Assembly: GCA_003993805.1 (NCBI GenBank)
Contig: RSEF01000012.1
Span: 595,510-659,509 of the forward strand
DNA length: 64,000 nucleotides
Source of the DNA: Himantopus leucocephalus
Taxonomy: Eukaryota; Chordata; Aves; Charadriiformes; Recurvirostridae
Reading direction: 5' to 3'
Both the position numbers and the translations under genes were made by a program. Position 1 is the first letter of the stretch; each line of letters starts with the position of its first letter. This document shows, one piece after another, positions 27,181 through 40,522 of this stretch. The notes under the pieces are model-generated. The model made no database searches. It had not been told where the DNA came from and worked only from the letters and a program-made list of their open reading frames with translations.

Positions 27181-30100
27181 CCAGTACTTCTGTGGTAATG
27201 AGACGTTGCCTTTCACAGTAATGAAGCACTGAGATTAAGCTGTGAAAATAACAACCTGAGGCATTGGAGTCCTGAAGTGATGCTGTACTGGGAGACGTGG
27301 GTTTGTGAAGAAAATGACACAACAGGCCTGGAGTCCTGACTCTTAAAAGTTTGTAGTCTCATTTACTCTTGGGTTTCATCTAAAATGAAAAACTGCTTAT
27401 TAGCATTTCTGAAAGCAAGGCCTGAGTGCTTGATGGTCTTCGTGATGAGGTGACTTTGTAGAGTGTGTTAAATGAGTGCTGGGTGTGGTTGTCACTTTCT
27501 AGAATCCTCCTTCTGTTTATCACTTCCCAAATGTATTAGCTTCAGCTTGTGAATTCACTTGGTAGGTTGAAGCTTACATCTTGATAGTAGCACAGTAGTA
27601 GATCGGTAGCACAGAGTCCTTGCTAGGAAAAATGATACTCAGTTTCTCTTGCCAAAGACAACTTCTGCAGCCACAGGCTTTCCCCATTTTATTTCCCTGT
27701 TCTGTGACCTGCTCTGGCTACCCAGGAGTAAGTTAATTTCTTCATAAGGAAAATTGCGAATTTCAAGTCTGTTTTGATCCAGCTCGATGTGTTGTGATGA
27801 GTGCTTTTGGCAAAACTGTGTCCTGTTTACTTCTGCAGCTTTTATTTGCAATCTTTTTTTTTATTATTTTAGTGCTGCTGCTTGTTAAAATAGGTTTTCT
27901 GTCTGTTGGACAGCAGTTTGATTCGTGGTTGCATCTGTCTGTATAGGCTATATGTTCAAGTATCATTAGTGTGCATAAAAACAAATGCAGATTCTTCGTT
28001 AGGTTTTTTTAATTGAAATTATTTAAACTTGAATTATTTAAATTGAAATTATATGGTACCAAAACTACAAACTTTGAAACCGGCTATTTTCCGTCTTAAT
28101 TTTCCATCTAGCCTGCCATTGACAACTTGACTAACAGGGATTAGTTATTTGCTCAGGGAAGACACTCTGTGTCTGTAAAGATGTATGAATGAGATTTACT
28201 TCCTTTGTTGTCCTCTAGTATCAGTGCCAATATTTTAAAAGTAGGAACATAAGGTTAGACCAGCAAATCTATTTTTAAACCCAAATCTGGGAGATTGGCT
28301 ATAATTTCACAAGTGATATGCACTGAAGAGCACCGGTTGAGTTGGAAGATGTGTTGGAGTTCCTGCTTGCTCTAGGAAGATGGGATCGGTAACTAGACAT
28401 CAATGCGTTGATAGATAGGTTTAGCTCCTAACCTTTAATCTTCTGTATTGGTGGGGTGGAAAGTGCCCTTGTTGGGAATAAATGTCCTTGGTGTTAAGGT
28501 GGGCTTTATTGTGGATCTCAAAAGTCTGGAGATGGTGTGAGCCCTCACTGGCTGCTGGGGTCCGAGTTTGTCCTGTGGTTGTATTGCCATTCGAGGGAGA
28601 GTTGCCCTTTCCGCGTGTAGCTTGTGGTTTAGGAGAAACGGGTGTAATATATTACCTTTTTCTGTATCGTGTACTATTTCAATGACATGGCAAAGGAAGG
28701 AAACAAGTAGGAGTATGCTTTTACATCTTAAAAGCATTTTATAGGATTGACTTTTTTTTAAATGTCGTATTTGCAAAGTACCTTCCTTCCCCCTCTGCGT
28801 CTTGTCATTTAACTGTTGTATTGTTAGCAGTGGTGACATCCATTAGGTGGTTCTCTGGAACAGGAGTTCACTTTCAAAAAGGGATTTGGAAGATAGTGCA
28901 GGGTTTTTTTCCCTTTACATGACTTGAGTGCTGAGCCAAGTTGAGTGTCCCTCTCAGATTTTATTCAGAGACTTTCCTATAACGTATGCACAGAATACGA
29001 GTTGGCAAAGAGGACTTGTTTGAATAAATCGAGCCTCATAGCAGTATTATGGAGCTATTTATCGTAACTTTGTTAAGACTGCATTGACTTTCATACTTTA
29101 TCTGCAGGACTGACGTCCTTCCTGCATTGAAATTAGTTTCCAAACTTGGTGTTCTGACGGATGAATTTTTTCCAGATTTCTCCAGTAATCTTCATGTTTC
29201 AGGCCCTTACAGATGAATTTGTATCTTTGCTAATTGCCTAAAATATATGTGCAATGAATGTTCTTTTTGGTTTAAAACACTTTTTTCTCCATGGATAGCT
29301 GAGTAATTTATCCTTAATTATGTTAATCCATTGGTGCGTTGTCTTCTGCCACTTAGCAATGGGAGTGCTCTTCCTTGAGACCACGATTTTCTTTTTTCTT
29401 TTGGTGCTAATAGTTGTTAAGTGCTTACGCAGTCCGCTTTGCCACCTGTAGCTCTCCACAGGTTGCTCTCTAGGGCTCTGTACTGCACATCTCAAATCTT
29501 GGCATTGGCTCAGAGTTGTCTCTTGAAGAGCATCCGAGTGAGTTCTGTGCATTTTTATTTCAAACCAGAATGAGACTGGTGGTGACTGACAAAAAGTTTA
29601 GTCATTTCATTTAAAAGGTTTAAACCAAGATACATATTTATGTAGTGTAGTTACTGTGGGGAAGCTGAGAAACCAGATATTTCATAGTGCTGTGTTTGGT
29701 GGTGTACATTTCACTTCAAGGCTACTCAAACTAAGTTTAAAGGGTCCCTTAATCTGGTGGCTGTTATACTGCTGCTGGCAGTTTAACTCTTGTGTATCAC
29801 TTTCTGTTGGGCAGCCATCCGTATCACATCATTATGTTGTGTGGGATTCGGTATTTAAATGCGCTAGGGATTCAGAAGTAGAGGTAGGAGTCATTTTCTT
29901 TCCATTTGAGCACTCTATTTTATCTTACCATGAGTTATACTACCTGTTACTGGCAGAATATTTACTTGTTCATGCTGCCTGTCTTGATACAGAGAATAAG
30001 AAGTTGCCGAGCTGTTGTCTGGGCTTGGGGGCAGCAGGAACTTCACATTCTTCCTTCAGCTTCTTAGCTGACTTTAGGCAATTGTATTTGTGCTATAGGA

Positions 30101-31040
30101 TACATAATAAAAAATTGACAATGAAAACAGAGCAGACTGTTCTGTCTGGTTTCTTTATTTGGCCGATAACCCCCAATGTTCTTGTAGTCTGTATGCTGTA
30201 GGAAGTAGATGGAGAAAGCAGAATAATGCCGGAGATTTTGCATTTAAAAAAAAAAAAAACCAAACCTGCATGACTTGGCAAAAACCTCCACTATCTTGAA
30301 TGTTAAAGAATCAAACTAAGCAATTCTTAATAGCTTCTATTTTCAACCTGTTGTAAATACGAAGGAACTTTTTGAGATGCCCTGTTGTGTGTTGTTCTCC
30401 TGTCAAGCGAATGCTCCGGCTGTCCAGTGGCTTCTGAATTAGCTGGGAATGGAGCCGTGACTTTTACATTCTCACCTGGACTTAAGGTGTAGTCTCGTGG
30501 AAATTGCTTTACCAGCTGGTAGCGCAGCACAGGTTGTGAAGACAGATCTCGTAATTTGTTGAGCTAGACCTGAGTGTTTCAACATTTATTAACCAGGCTT
30601 TCCAGTTCTAAGTGTGTTACGTGTATAGTCAGGCATACCCAGGTCTAAGTCAAATCCTGGAAGCAACTGGACTTCAGGGAGAGGTTGGGATCGGAAAAAT
30701 TGCATAAATTGACATAACCTAAATGAAAGAAAAAAACACCACATACTGTATCAGAATTGTGTTAAATAGATTATTGTTTGGTTTTTCTCTGTTGTACAAA
30801 TAGCTCTAATAAAAGGTTGAGTTAAAGCTATGAGCATTGGTCCCTTTCCGTGACAAAAAGGACTCTCCTTTTCTCTGGTAAATATTTTTATGCTAATCAA
30901 AATGCATGTTCACAAACATTTCCACATTTTCAAGGCAGAAAGGATTGCCAGGCTGTAACCTTTCAATGTGCTGCGAGGTTTTTATTTGCCTGCGTAATGC
31001 CAGCAAGCTGCTGTATTTAACCTGACATGAGGGGCTCTGA
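27181..31040. other. Non-coding stretch with one possible LINE scrap
   Basis: It includes the longest open frame of the window, 29656-30201 (181 codons), whose composition (many C, L, S, F) and lack of motifs suggest chance. Near 28245-28275 the words GGAACATAAGG and TAGACCAG recall the end of the CR1 family seen at 7313, but the match is too short to call an element. Confidence 0.4.
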
Positions 31041-31215
31041 CATGAGTTCGCAAGCGAAGCAAGCAGTGCCTGCGTCGGCTGCGCGCTGGGCTGGCGGGAG
31101 CCGAGCCGGCGCATGTCCTGCGGCTGGTGGCAGTGACCCACCGCCTCCCTCCATGGTGCAGGCTGGAGGGCTGCAGGTGCGCTTCCTTCGCTGCAGGCAT
31201 AAGGGCTCTGCTAGA
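31041..31215. promoter_or_regulatory. Small CpG-rich island
   Basis: Fourteen CpG dinucleotides lie between 31049 and 31190, including CTGCGCGCTGG and GAGCCGGCGCATG. CAG/GTGCGC at 31174-31182 is a moderate donor-like site. This is a candidate alternative promoter or enhancer within the long upstream stretch. No TATA box or known start site was recognised. Confidence 0.35.
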
Positions 31216-33566
31216 GGGACACGGGTGCAGCTGGGGTGCTGCTACGTGTGTGTGTTACTCGAATACCTGTCTGAGTCCTGAAGGTGGCTGTGCATGAAGG
31301 AGCAATGATTTAAAAGTCTGTAACTAACTTTGGGGTTTACTGGTTCAGTGCAAAGAGAGCAGTGTGTGCTGGTGTTCTGCCCGATTTGTTTGTGGGCAAA
31401 CCCCGGGAAGCTGTCATAAACAGAGGCTTTTTTTAAAAAACTCTTGGAATAATTAAAAAAAAAAATGTTTATTATTGCAATGGACTGCAGTGGTGCAGGC
31501 TGGCTAACCTCCCCTGCAGAGGTGCTTGCAGTCCTGTAGTTCCTTTCATTTGGAAGGTGTGAAGCATGCTCCCAAGCCGCGCAACTTACTGTAAGCCTGG
31601 GTTGCTATTGATGATTACGTTCTGGATTCTCCACCGCAGATCCTTTGCACCTTCTATATTTTCTGGGAATTTCTTCGTAAACGTAAGAACATAAGGTGCG
31701 TTCTTTAAATGCAGTGCTCTTGAGGAGTCTCAGTGTTGCTGTTGCAATGGGAGGAATGAACAACTGGGAGTTCTCTTCTGCTAAAACAGATTTAACGGAG
31801 GTAGCAGGGAAAGGGAGGGGTGGAACTGTTACGGGTATGGTTGGTGAGTGGAGATTGCAGTGCAGGTGTGATAAAGGAATATAGTAAGTTTTAATAATTA
31901 ATCTAACTGTTGATAGTAATTCCTATTTGCATATATATACATATATAATCTTCATGTTCAATGGGTTGTGTTCTCAAAGGCCATACAGAAACAGCTCAGA
32001 TAAGAACACTCAAAGCACGCTCTTCGCAGGCAAAAAGATGAAAGGGATTGCAGGAGTCCTGTGCCGTGTCTCCAGAAAAGTTTCCTTTGCAAAGAGCGGG
32101 AGTTGAGCGTTAAGACAACCACAATTTTTGTCCTTGGAAGGAAACAGCCCAAGTAAGTTGGCAAGAGTAGAGACTTGGTAGAGAGGGATTACAGCGGTTG
32201 AAACTTCAGAAATTTTGACTGCTTTTGATGAAATAACAATTTCTCATGAAGGATAGTTGGCTGTTGGTTCCTACTGTGGTCCTTGGACAGAACGTAACTA
32301 CATAAGATGAAGTCTGCAGCCAGAGCTACTACAAAAGAACAAAATTGTATGATTTGACTGTAAGAGGCAGGTTAGAGGGGTGATAGCAGAAGGTGGGAAA
32401 CTCAGACTAGGTTTGGTTACAGTTGGTCTAGCAACTGCAAAAAATGTGGAAACATTGCTGCCCCCATTGGTTATTTTTTAAATACAGGAATAATATAGGA
32501 AGGTTTTGCTTTTGTTTTGGAGCATGCAGTATGCTATCAAGATGGCCTAAGGAAAATGTTGGTGATTATACCTGCAATTAAGGGGCATTCCATGATCTGT
32601 TTATCTTTGATAAATCCTTACAGAAGCAAGCAAATAAGCTCCTGTTTACAGACCCACTGTTCCATACGTGTGTGTAAAAATAATGCTTTAAAGACCTGCA
32701 AGTCAGCCAAAGGTTTCTGTTCTCCACGTTGGACAGGATAATTCCTTCGGCAGCTGTGACTTTAATGAAATTGGTAGTACTTTTATTACTTTGTTATAGA
32801 AGTATCACACATTATTTTGCCTATCTGTAGTCTACTTTCTTGGCCTTGCAGGGCTGTCTTGAAAAGTTTTGGAGTGCGCTAAAAGTGCTGAGCCAAGGGC
32901 TCTGTGGTCAGTAGTTTTCTTTCCTGCAGAATCAACTGAAAATGATTTTTGCTCATCACAGAACAGCAATTAAAATGGCTTGTAAAATTGGAATCATCTC
33001 AGTCCGGCCCAAACTATGACATCAAGCATAAATTGGAGATGGTGAGAAGTCTTCCACATTGTCTTTTTTTTTTGTGGAGGATCGGATACTAGGAAGGCAT
33101 ATAGTTGTGAAATAACTTAGTTTATACAGTTGAATGTTAGAAAGTATCTTAAGTGTTATCCAGGCTTCCAGCTGTTAGCAACTAAATAAGAGAAGATAAA
33201 ATTACAAGAAAGGTCTTAAGCCCTGTTTTGACTCTAAAAGGCTTGGAGAACTAGGAGCTTGCATGAAGTACAGGACTCTGGAGACCCTTTCTTGGAGAAG
33301 TTGGACCTTTGCCGAGGCCTCCAGCAGGAAGAATGACAGGGAGGTGGGGCAAGAGGGGAGGGCGTAGAAGTAGGTATGTATAATACTTTGCTTCCCAATA
33401 AAATAATTTGAATATCCTGTCTGACAGCTGTGTACTGTCCTTCGGCTACTGTGTTGTTGAATCACAAAACACGTGAAACAAGATTCGTACTCCACGTGGC
33501 AGGTTAGGCAGAGGCTGGTTTTGTTCCTGCCCTGCTCTTGCACAGTGTGAATGGAGTTAAAAATCC
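31216..33566. other. Non-coding stretch
   Basis: AT-rich intron-like sequence with an alternating TA tract near 31929-31949. No gene recognised. Confidence 0.4.
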
Positions 33567-33650
33567 TCGAGTCGGGGAGAGGAGAGCGAGCAAAGCATTG
33601 CCGGCTTGCACGCTCCTGCGGCAGTGCGGCTTTGTGGGGTTTTGGTGAGT
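33567..33650 (+). promoter_or_regulatory. CpG cluster ending in a strong donor-like site: candidate alternative first exon
   Basis: Seven CpG dinucleotides lie within about 65 nt (CTCGAGTCGGGG, GAGCGAG, GCCGGC, CACGCTCC, TGCGGCAGTGCGG). They are followed at 33644 by TTTG/GTGAGT, an excellent 5' splice-site match. A short GC-rich, GA-rich leader joined to a donor about 6.9 kb before the start-codon exon is what an internal SFMBT1 promoter would look like. This is inference; no transcript evidence is available. Confidence 0.3.
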
Positions 33651-36600
33651 TGCTTATCCGAGTGTAGCAGAAGTGATCATGCAGACATTTGCTGATCTGT
33701 GAATTTTAAGCAGTTCCTTACCATCACAGATATTAAGGATTTCTTACACTGAATGCTGTTCTGAATAGTTGTTTGCTTTTGCCTCTCTCAGCCCTGATTT
33801 CAAGTGTGAGATTTTTTCAAAGGAGGAAAATATCTGCCACTGCGCCCTGATGGAGATGGTTGCTGATTTGCTATGGCAGGTAATCAGCTGTATCCTTCCA
33901 CTGAGTTAGCAGCAGCGTCTAGCCAGAGTCTCTGACGTTTTTCCCCAAAAGGATATGGCTGTATTAAGGAAATGTACTGACCCTAGTATGGGGGGGGTTG
34001 GGTGTTTCTGTACTGAAAGTGCATTGCTACAAAAGAGTGAATGAAACTCACACTAAATAGCTTAAAAGTTAATCTTCTCCAGCGCTGTTGGTTTTTGTTC
34101 CAATTGAGAAATTTGCTTATTGGGTATCTTACATTTTTGGTGCTGAAAATACTAAGTAATGGTACTCCAAATTACTGTTATATGAAACTCGCCAGTATGT
34201 CTATAATGGATTTCATAAAAATGTTTGAGGAATCAAGTACTACACATTGTAAGTAGACCTAGAATAAAGTTGTCTCCAACCTGAATAGTTTATTATGTTG
34301 TGCTATAGATTTATTTATGTTAATAAATTTTGCTGGAATTTAAAACACTTGAACTTAAGTTGTCATCCTAGAAGGTCCTTTCCATTTTTTGACTTTCTCC
34401 TGTCAGTGACGGGTTGGCAAAGGCTCAGTCAGGCCGGGTCGAGTCTCTTTGTCCTTGGAGAAGGCACAAATGTGTTTTCCAAAGGCCTGATGTTCTCTGC
34501 CTGGCCTATCTCCTAGGGTAAAGGACCCCATGCCACTGCACTTTGGCTACCTTAGATCTGCTTATATGTTGATAAGGTGTGTGGCCTGCAAGAACCCAGT
34601 CGCCTACAAATCTTGATTTGAACATGCTCCCCTGGGGCCATTGTTTCATCTTCGTGTAGCGGCAGCTCATGCCTACGTTCATGATGGACTGTAGTGGTGT
34701 TAGATTAGGAAGAAGGTTAAAAAAAAAGCTTGAAGGGGTCTTTTGCAGGCTGTGGAAATTGCTTATTTCTGCAGTAATAATAAAAGCAGAGGGCAAGTGA
34801 GTGTTTGGAGCTGGCTGCAGGATGTAACTGCAATTGCACATGGTAGCATCAGGAGTAAGGCTTGAGAGGGTCTGTGCCCCTGCGTTTCAGAGCTCCGTCT
34901 GCTGCAGCAGCAGGATTGGGCCCACTGGCATGTAGTGTTGGTGGAGTCTTCTCTCTGTGAAGGGGAAGTCTCTCATTCCAGCTAATTTTGTCATAAGAGT
35001 TCTAGATCTTAACTACAGAAGAGCTTTTATGATGACCTTGTGCATTAATAAGATGAGTTGGGAATATTCACTGAAGGGGCCACTGAGTTAAAATGCACAG
35101 GGAAGCACGGGAACAACTGCTTGTTTCGTATTTATAACTGTACACTGGGAGAGGCTTGCTGCTGCTGCTGGGCGCTCCTCTGTACCTGTTCTATACTTCA
35201 CCTTGTTCTTTCTGAATGTTTTTCAGACAATAGTTTGTAGTAGAGGGGTGCTTTTGTCCTGAATAGTTTTTCTTTCTGAAATGCAAACAGGAATCTCCAC
35301 TGCAAACACTGGACCTAATTAGCAGATGTGCTGAACGGGGCATTGTTTATGCCATAGCTGTGAGTCCTGCAATAAAGAATTTGTTACAAAAAGGTCTTTA
35401 GATGAAGTGCATGTGCCATCTCCCCTCATAGGGAACACATAATTAGTATTTCCTTGAAGTGAAAAAGCACAGGTACATGTGTGAATGAGCATATGGACCA
35501 GGAGGACATCTAACCCCTCTCCTGCCTCCAGGGTATGGCCCAAGAATAACAAAAAGGACCTTTACCTTTCCTTCTTGGTGTTAGCAGTAGATTTATCTCA
35601 GTATTCAGAGGCAGAGTTGTAGGTTTCAGGGACCGAAGTACCTCTTCCCTGCTCTGAAAGACCTCTGCAACAGGTTTTCTGCCTGCCTGCGCAGAGGGAA
35701 GCTCTATATGGTAGACACAGGGTTTTGAAGTAATTTTTACTGGATGCCTTTGCATGAAGGAATTTGCTGAAACCTGATCCTTTCTGTAGCTTCTTCCCCA
35801 GTCAGTAGGGGTGTCTCATGTCCCCATTGTCTCATGTGCCTTTGTTTTAAAATAATATTGAGCCTCAGACACCAGCTGATTTACTTTAATTCAACATCCA
35901 ACTTATGTTTGATTTCTTTTCATATTCAAGTGAGCCATCTGGCTTTAATGAACTGTAACTGTTTTTAATGCTGCCTCCAGTTGCTAACATCTGAATATTT
36001 CATGTGCTGAAAGGAGGTTTGAAATGCAGAAGTGAGACTGAAGAGTCCAAAGTATTTCCAAATGAGCTCTGTTCCAGCAGCACTTGTGCTCCCCTCCCCT
36101 CGAGATTTATCAAAAGATAATCTTTGGGGTGCCAGACTGTAAGCATCAGCCATGGCGGGTGCTAATTACAAGTACTCTCGATTTTGTGTACATAAAACAC
36201 CAGAGCTGCTTATGAAATCATGAATAACTACCCAACTTGACTTGGGCAGAATATCAATCAACTTCAACAGGAGCTGCCAGTATTTGGCGTCTTTTAAATA
36301 AACAGCCTCTTTGTTGTTTAATTTTGGGTTTGTTTTTTTTTGGGGGGGGTTTGTGTCTTAAACATTTCTGTGTTGCAAAAAAAGATGAGGTTAGTTTTAC
36401 GTCACCTAGTTCAGGTGTAGAAGTTAATTGAGAGCTGGATCCCATAAACTGAAAATACCCTAATTGCAATTAAATTTTGAGGGTACTTTGCCAGGGCTAC
36501 ACTATTAGAAACCAGTGGCATATCCCCAGATTTGTTGGACTACATGCTTCGCTCGGCGTTTTTTACAGCATTGCCTTTGTTTTGGCTTAGCAGTATGACA

Positions 36601-39000
36601 GCTGATAGACTTACAGTAGGCCATTACCAAGAAATATTTTGATTAATGATTAAAAAGTATTTTGTTAGTTAGCTATTCACTGTGTGCCAAGCATCGTGTA
36701 GGTTGCTGGTGATATCTTCTTCCAGCATTCCATCATAAAAGATAGAATAAATAGAAGCTTAGGCTGTCAGTCCGTCTGCAGGAGGAAAGTCTTCAGAAAG
36801 GGTGGGCTGGGAGCACGCGGTTGCGTTAGCTCACCCTGCGCTGCCTTGTCTTGAAGAAACACATAAGGAACCAAGGGAGACTGATAGAGATTGGTACCTG
36901 TGCTTAACTTCTCAGTAACTTTCTCATAGAGACAGAGCTGAATTGGGAGTCAATTTGTGACCTTGTAGGTATATGCTGAGCACAGGCTTTTTGAGCTGGA
37001 GAGGAGTAGGTTAGAAGCAGTATAGCAGAAATTGGCAGCTGAGTTCCCTTCCACATGCATTCCTGAAGCTGTAATGAATAAAACCTTATTAATATCTTCT
37101 ACACAGTAGATTTTTGCGGCATTAAGCTACCATTCAATAGGAGCTCTTAATGATGCCTCTTGCTACTCTTTAAAAATTTTCATTACATGTGAGAATAAAA
37201 ATTTTTCAGTTGGCTGTATTTTTGATTGTACTTGAGAACATCTTACACAACTGAGCGCTGTTGGTGGGTATTTCTTTAATTCTATTCATGTTTGTTGTTT
37301 TATTTGTGTGTGAACGAAGCTACCAGTGTTGTGTACAGGAGATTTTAGCCAGACTTTTGAGTGCTTTGCACTGCTGTTCCCTAAAATTCATGCCAAAAAC
37401 TGTAGCTCAGACTACAGCACAACTTTGGCATCTCACTTCCAGCTGAAGTGTAACTCAAGTTTGGTTTGACCTGTGTGATGTTGCCAGCTAGCAAGCCTGG
37501 ATGCTCCACAGACATGCTCAGGACATTTGCAGCCTGCTACACAGCATTTTACAAGTAAGCTGTGGAAATCCTCCACAAAATGGAATTACGGTACTTTGGG
37601 AAGGTTTGGGGTTTTCTTTCCCCCCCCTTTTCTTTTTTCTTCCCAAGTTCTCCGTGTCTAAGTGGTGGAAGCGTGTCTTGATTAATTTGCTTTGCATGGG
37701 CACCATGGGAGCCTAAAGATACTGCTATCAGCAGGGACAGTGACACTGCCCTTTCTGGTCCCAGATGCAGGTGGCCACCCAGTCCTCATGCCTGGGACTA
37801 CTGGAGCTGCCTTCTCTGCCCCCCCAGGAGACCGCTGAGGAATTGGGCAGGCGAGCTGGCAGAAGCAGTCACTCTCCTACCTAAACTTCCCTGTAATAGA
37901 ACTGTGTCTTCAAAATACTTAGATTTTTAATGTATAGACAGATTTTCAAAGGAAAAAACATTTTGTTAGAATTTTTCAGACAAGCTGTAATTCACAAGCT
38001 GCTTATTTGAGTGAGAATACAAATGCAATTGCAGCCTGCAGAAAGCCGCTCAAGGTCTGCTTCCAGTTGTGGTGGGATGGAAGATGCTCTTTCAGAGAGA
38101 GAAGGGCTGGATAGTGTCTTAGTCATTTATAGTATTGTGTGTCCAGATCAGTTATACCATCAGAGGTGGAGTCATGGTTGCACCTTTAAAAGCAGTATCG
38201 TATTGGAAAAATCTCTCATTTGTGATATCCATTTTGAAGAAAGATTTTTGTGTTGCCATCTGTTAGGCAACTTGCATTTCTTACGGATTTGCCCATGCTG
38301 TAGTGGAAAAAAAAACCCCGCTTAAAGTAGGTAGGGTNTTAAAAAAAAAAAAAAAAAAAGGACCGTGCCACAAAACCTCTGTAAGGATTATTGGGTGGTC
38401 TCCATAGACTCTACAGGTATACAAAATCTAAGACTTTTCAAATGTGTAGGGAGGGCTTCTCTTTTTTTAAACCATAGTTATTCAAAATGTGTTTAGGTGA
38501 GAAGTGCAACCGATGTGTTTTAAAACCTGATTTTTAGTCCTCTACATTATTTCTGGTATCTTGCTTAAAAAGAAAAAAACAGGTGCTTCCCAGACGTTCA
38601 AGAAGAATGCAAAGGGTATTTGAAGATTATCTTTTTTTTAAAAAGAATTTTCAGGCCAATAATCTTGTTTTCGTGGCCCCCTCATGCCCCATCTCATTGA
38701 TTTATATAAAATTGCCAAAGTGTGATATTAATAAAGAAACATGTAACCTAGGCTTTTATTTACTATACAACTTTGCTTTAGTGGAGAATTTTATAAGGGA
38801 AAAATACTCACAGTGCATTGCCAGTGCAGTGAACGAGCAGGCTTGCTTTAGACCTGTCCTTCCTTCATTTCTACCATTAATAATGAAATAATGATTGAAT
38901 TGCTTATAGGAATAGGTTTGAAAGTTACGGCTTCTCATTGCAAAATGTTTAGGGGTGTATTTCTACTCCCTTCCCTTTTTTTTCTTTCTTTTTTTAACCT
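33651..39000. other. Non-coding stretch with one N
   Basis: No coding gene recognised. An N at 38338 lies next to a run of 19 A (38341-38359), probably a homopolymer sequencing or joining problem. Confidence 0.4.
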
Positions 39001-39060
39001 GGTAGGTTTTGGGGGGTTTGGTGGGGGTTTTGGGTTGGTTTTTGTTTGTTTGTTTGTTTT
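39001..39060 (+). repeat. G/T-rich low-complexity tract
   Basis: It begins GGTAGGTTTTGGGGGG, continues with GGTGGGGG and TGGG and ends in (GTTT)n. It is bracketed by CTGGTAGGTT and CCTAGTAGGTT, an imperfect direct repeat. G-quadruplex formation on the plus strand is possible but would need a two-tetrad run or a bulge. Confidence 0.6.
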
Positions 39061-40522
39061 AAGCCTAGTAGGTTAAAAAAAGGAGATTTTTTTTCCCCTA
39101 ACACACATCGGGGCAGGAGTGCCTTCAGCTTGCACAATTATAAAATACTCTGTGCACACGCATGCGTGTAGTAAAATGAAGGTGTGAAAACCAACCAGTT
39201 TTAGGGCATTTTTTTACATATGCCGTTCTCAGGTGTTTCTGCAGGGCAAGTTTCTGGCTTAGGGGTAACAGAGTAAGACCTTAAATGGTTCAATCATCTA
39301 CATTTGTACAGCCTCTGTATTTGTAGGGTGGTTTGTCAAAACAGACTGCAAAATTTTCTTGTCCTGTTGTCTCCATAACAAGTTGGGGCTCTATCGGCAG
39401 AGAGGAGTATTGATAGAGCAGAGAGGGGCTCTGCCCCTTAGAGATGAACGTGATGCTTAAGAAATTTGGTGAGTGGAAGGACTGTGTTATGGGTAGGCTG
39501 GAGTTCAATCACTTGCTTGTTTTTCTCATACCACAGAATCATAATTTTGATGTAATGTAGTTAGGAGCAGTCCTCTACTGATGTACAGGACTGCGTTTCC
39601 TTGAAGAACCATTGGCATGGGTGAAGTCAGTGCAGACATCTTTTAAGTATACAGAACGACAGGTGACTGTACCTGTATTGAGTATCTTAAAATATGTTTT
39701 ACCAGCTAATATACAGTAAAATGAACTGCCATAAAAAACAGAGAAAATTTTAAGACTGGTAAAATATTATAAAATGAAATGAAAATACGTATCTCGATTG
39801 TATCTTGGTGTATAGAGAATTGTTTTTTCCACTTATACGAGACAACATTTTGATAATAAATGAGCTACTGTGTCATAGCAAAACAGTTTCACTGGTGTCT
39901 TCAAGTCCTATTAAAGTGATTAAGTGATGGCTCCTTGGTTGAACTGTTAAGAATCTAGTAAGTTTAAAATGTATACATATATTTAAATTTGTCTTATAGC
40001 CATTCAAGACCAGAGTTGCAAATCTGCTGAGGGCTTGTGGAAAGCAAATGGCTAAAATACTAGAAACCCACAGCCTGAGCAGACGTTTTGTAAGGTTTAT
40101 TGTGCTCTTACTTTGCTAGTATCAGTTTGGCTTTCTTGAGCTTAGACATTTTCATTGGTCCAGCTGACAAAGGAGCTGGATTCTTGTTTTGTCTTGTTCC
40201 TAAGCCATGACTTGGTTAGTTCCGTGCTTCTTTAGCCTTGTGAAGGGTTGAAGGAGCTTTTGAGAGGGGTGGATTTCTTGGGGGACTGAAGAGATGTTGA
40301 AAGTCAGCTTTGTAATTGGCTGATTTAGGAAATGTATTGTTTTCTAGGATCAGTTTGGTCTGCAGATGAGGGGTGTGGAATAGCTAAACATACATAAACG
40401 TAGCCCTTGTTTGCTTTAAGGTTTTTTGGCTTATTGCTGAAGTAATGTTTTTAATGTATCTTAAAGTAGTTAAAATCCAATAAAGATTTTCTTATCAGTT
40501 GTTCCTTTCAGGTTTTTTTCAG
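39061..40522. other. Intron sequence before the start-codon exon
   Basis: AT-rich and non-coding. It ends in the polypyrimidine tract and acceptor before 40523. No gene recognised. Confidence 0.5.

Noticed and set aside
28435..28839. 134-codon minus-strand open frame
   Set aside because: No domain recognised, and it lies in a probable intron of a plus-strand gene without any gene-like context.
29656..30201. Longest plus-strand open frame, 181 codons
   Set aside because: No recognisable domain, erratic composition, no supporting splice or promoter context. A frame of this length is not surprising in 64 kb read six ways.
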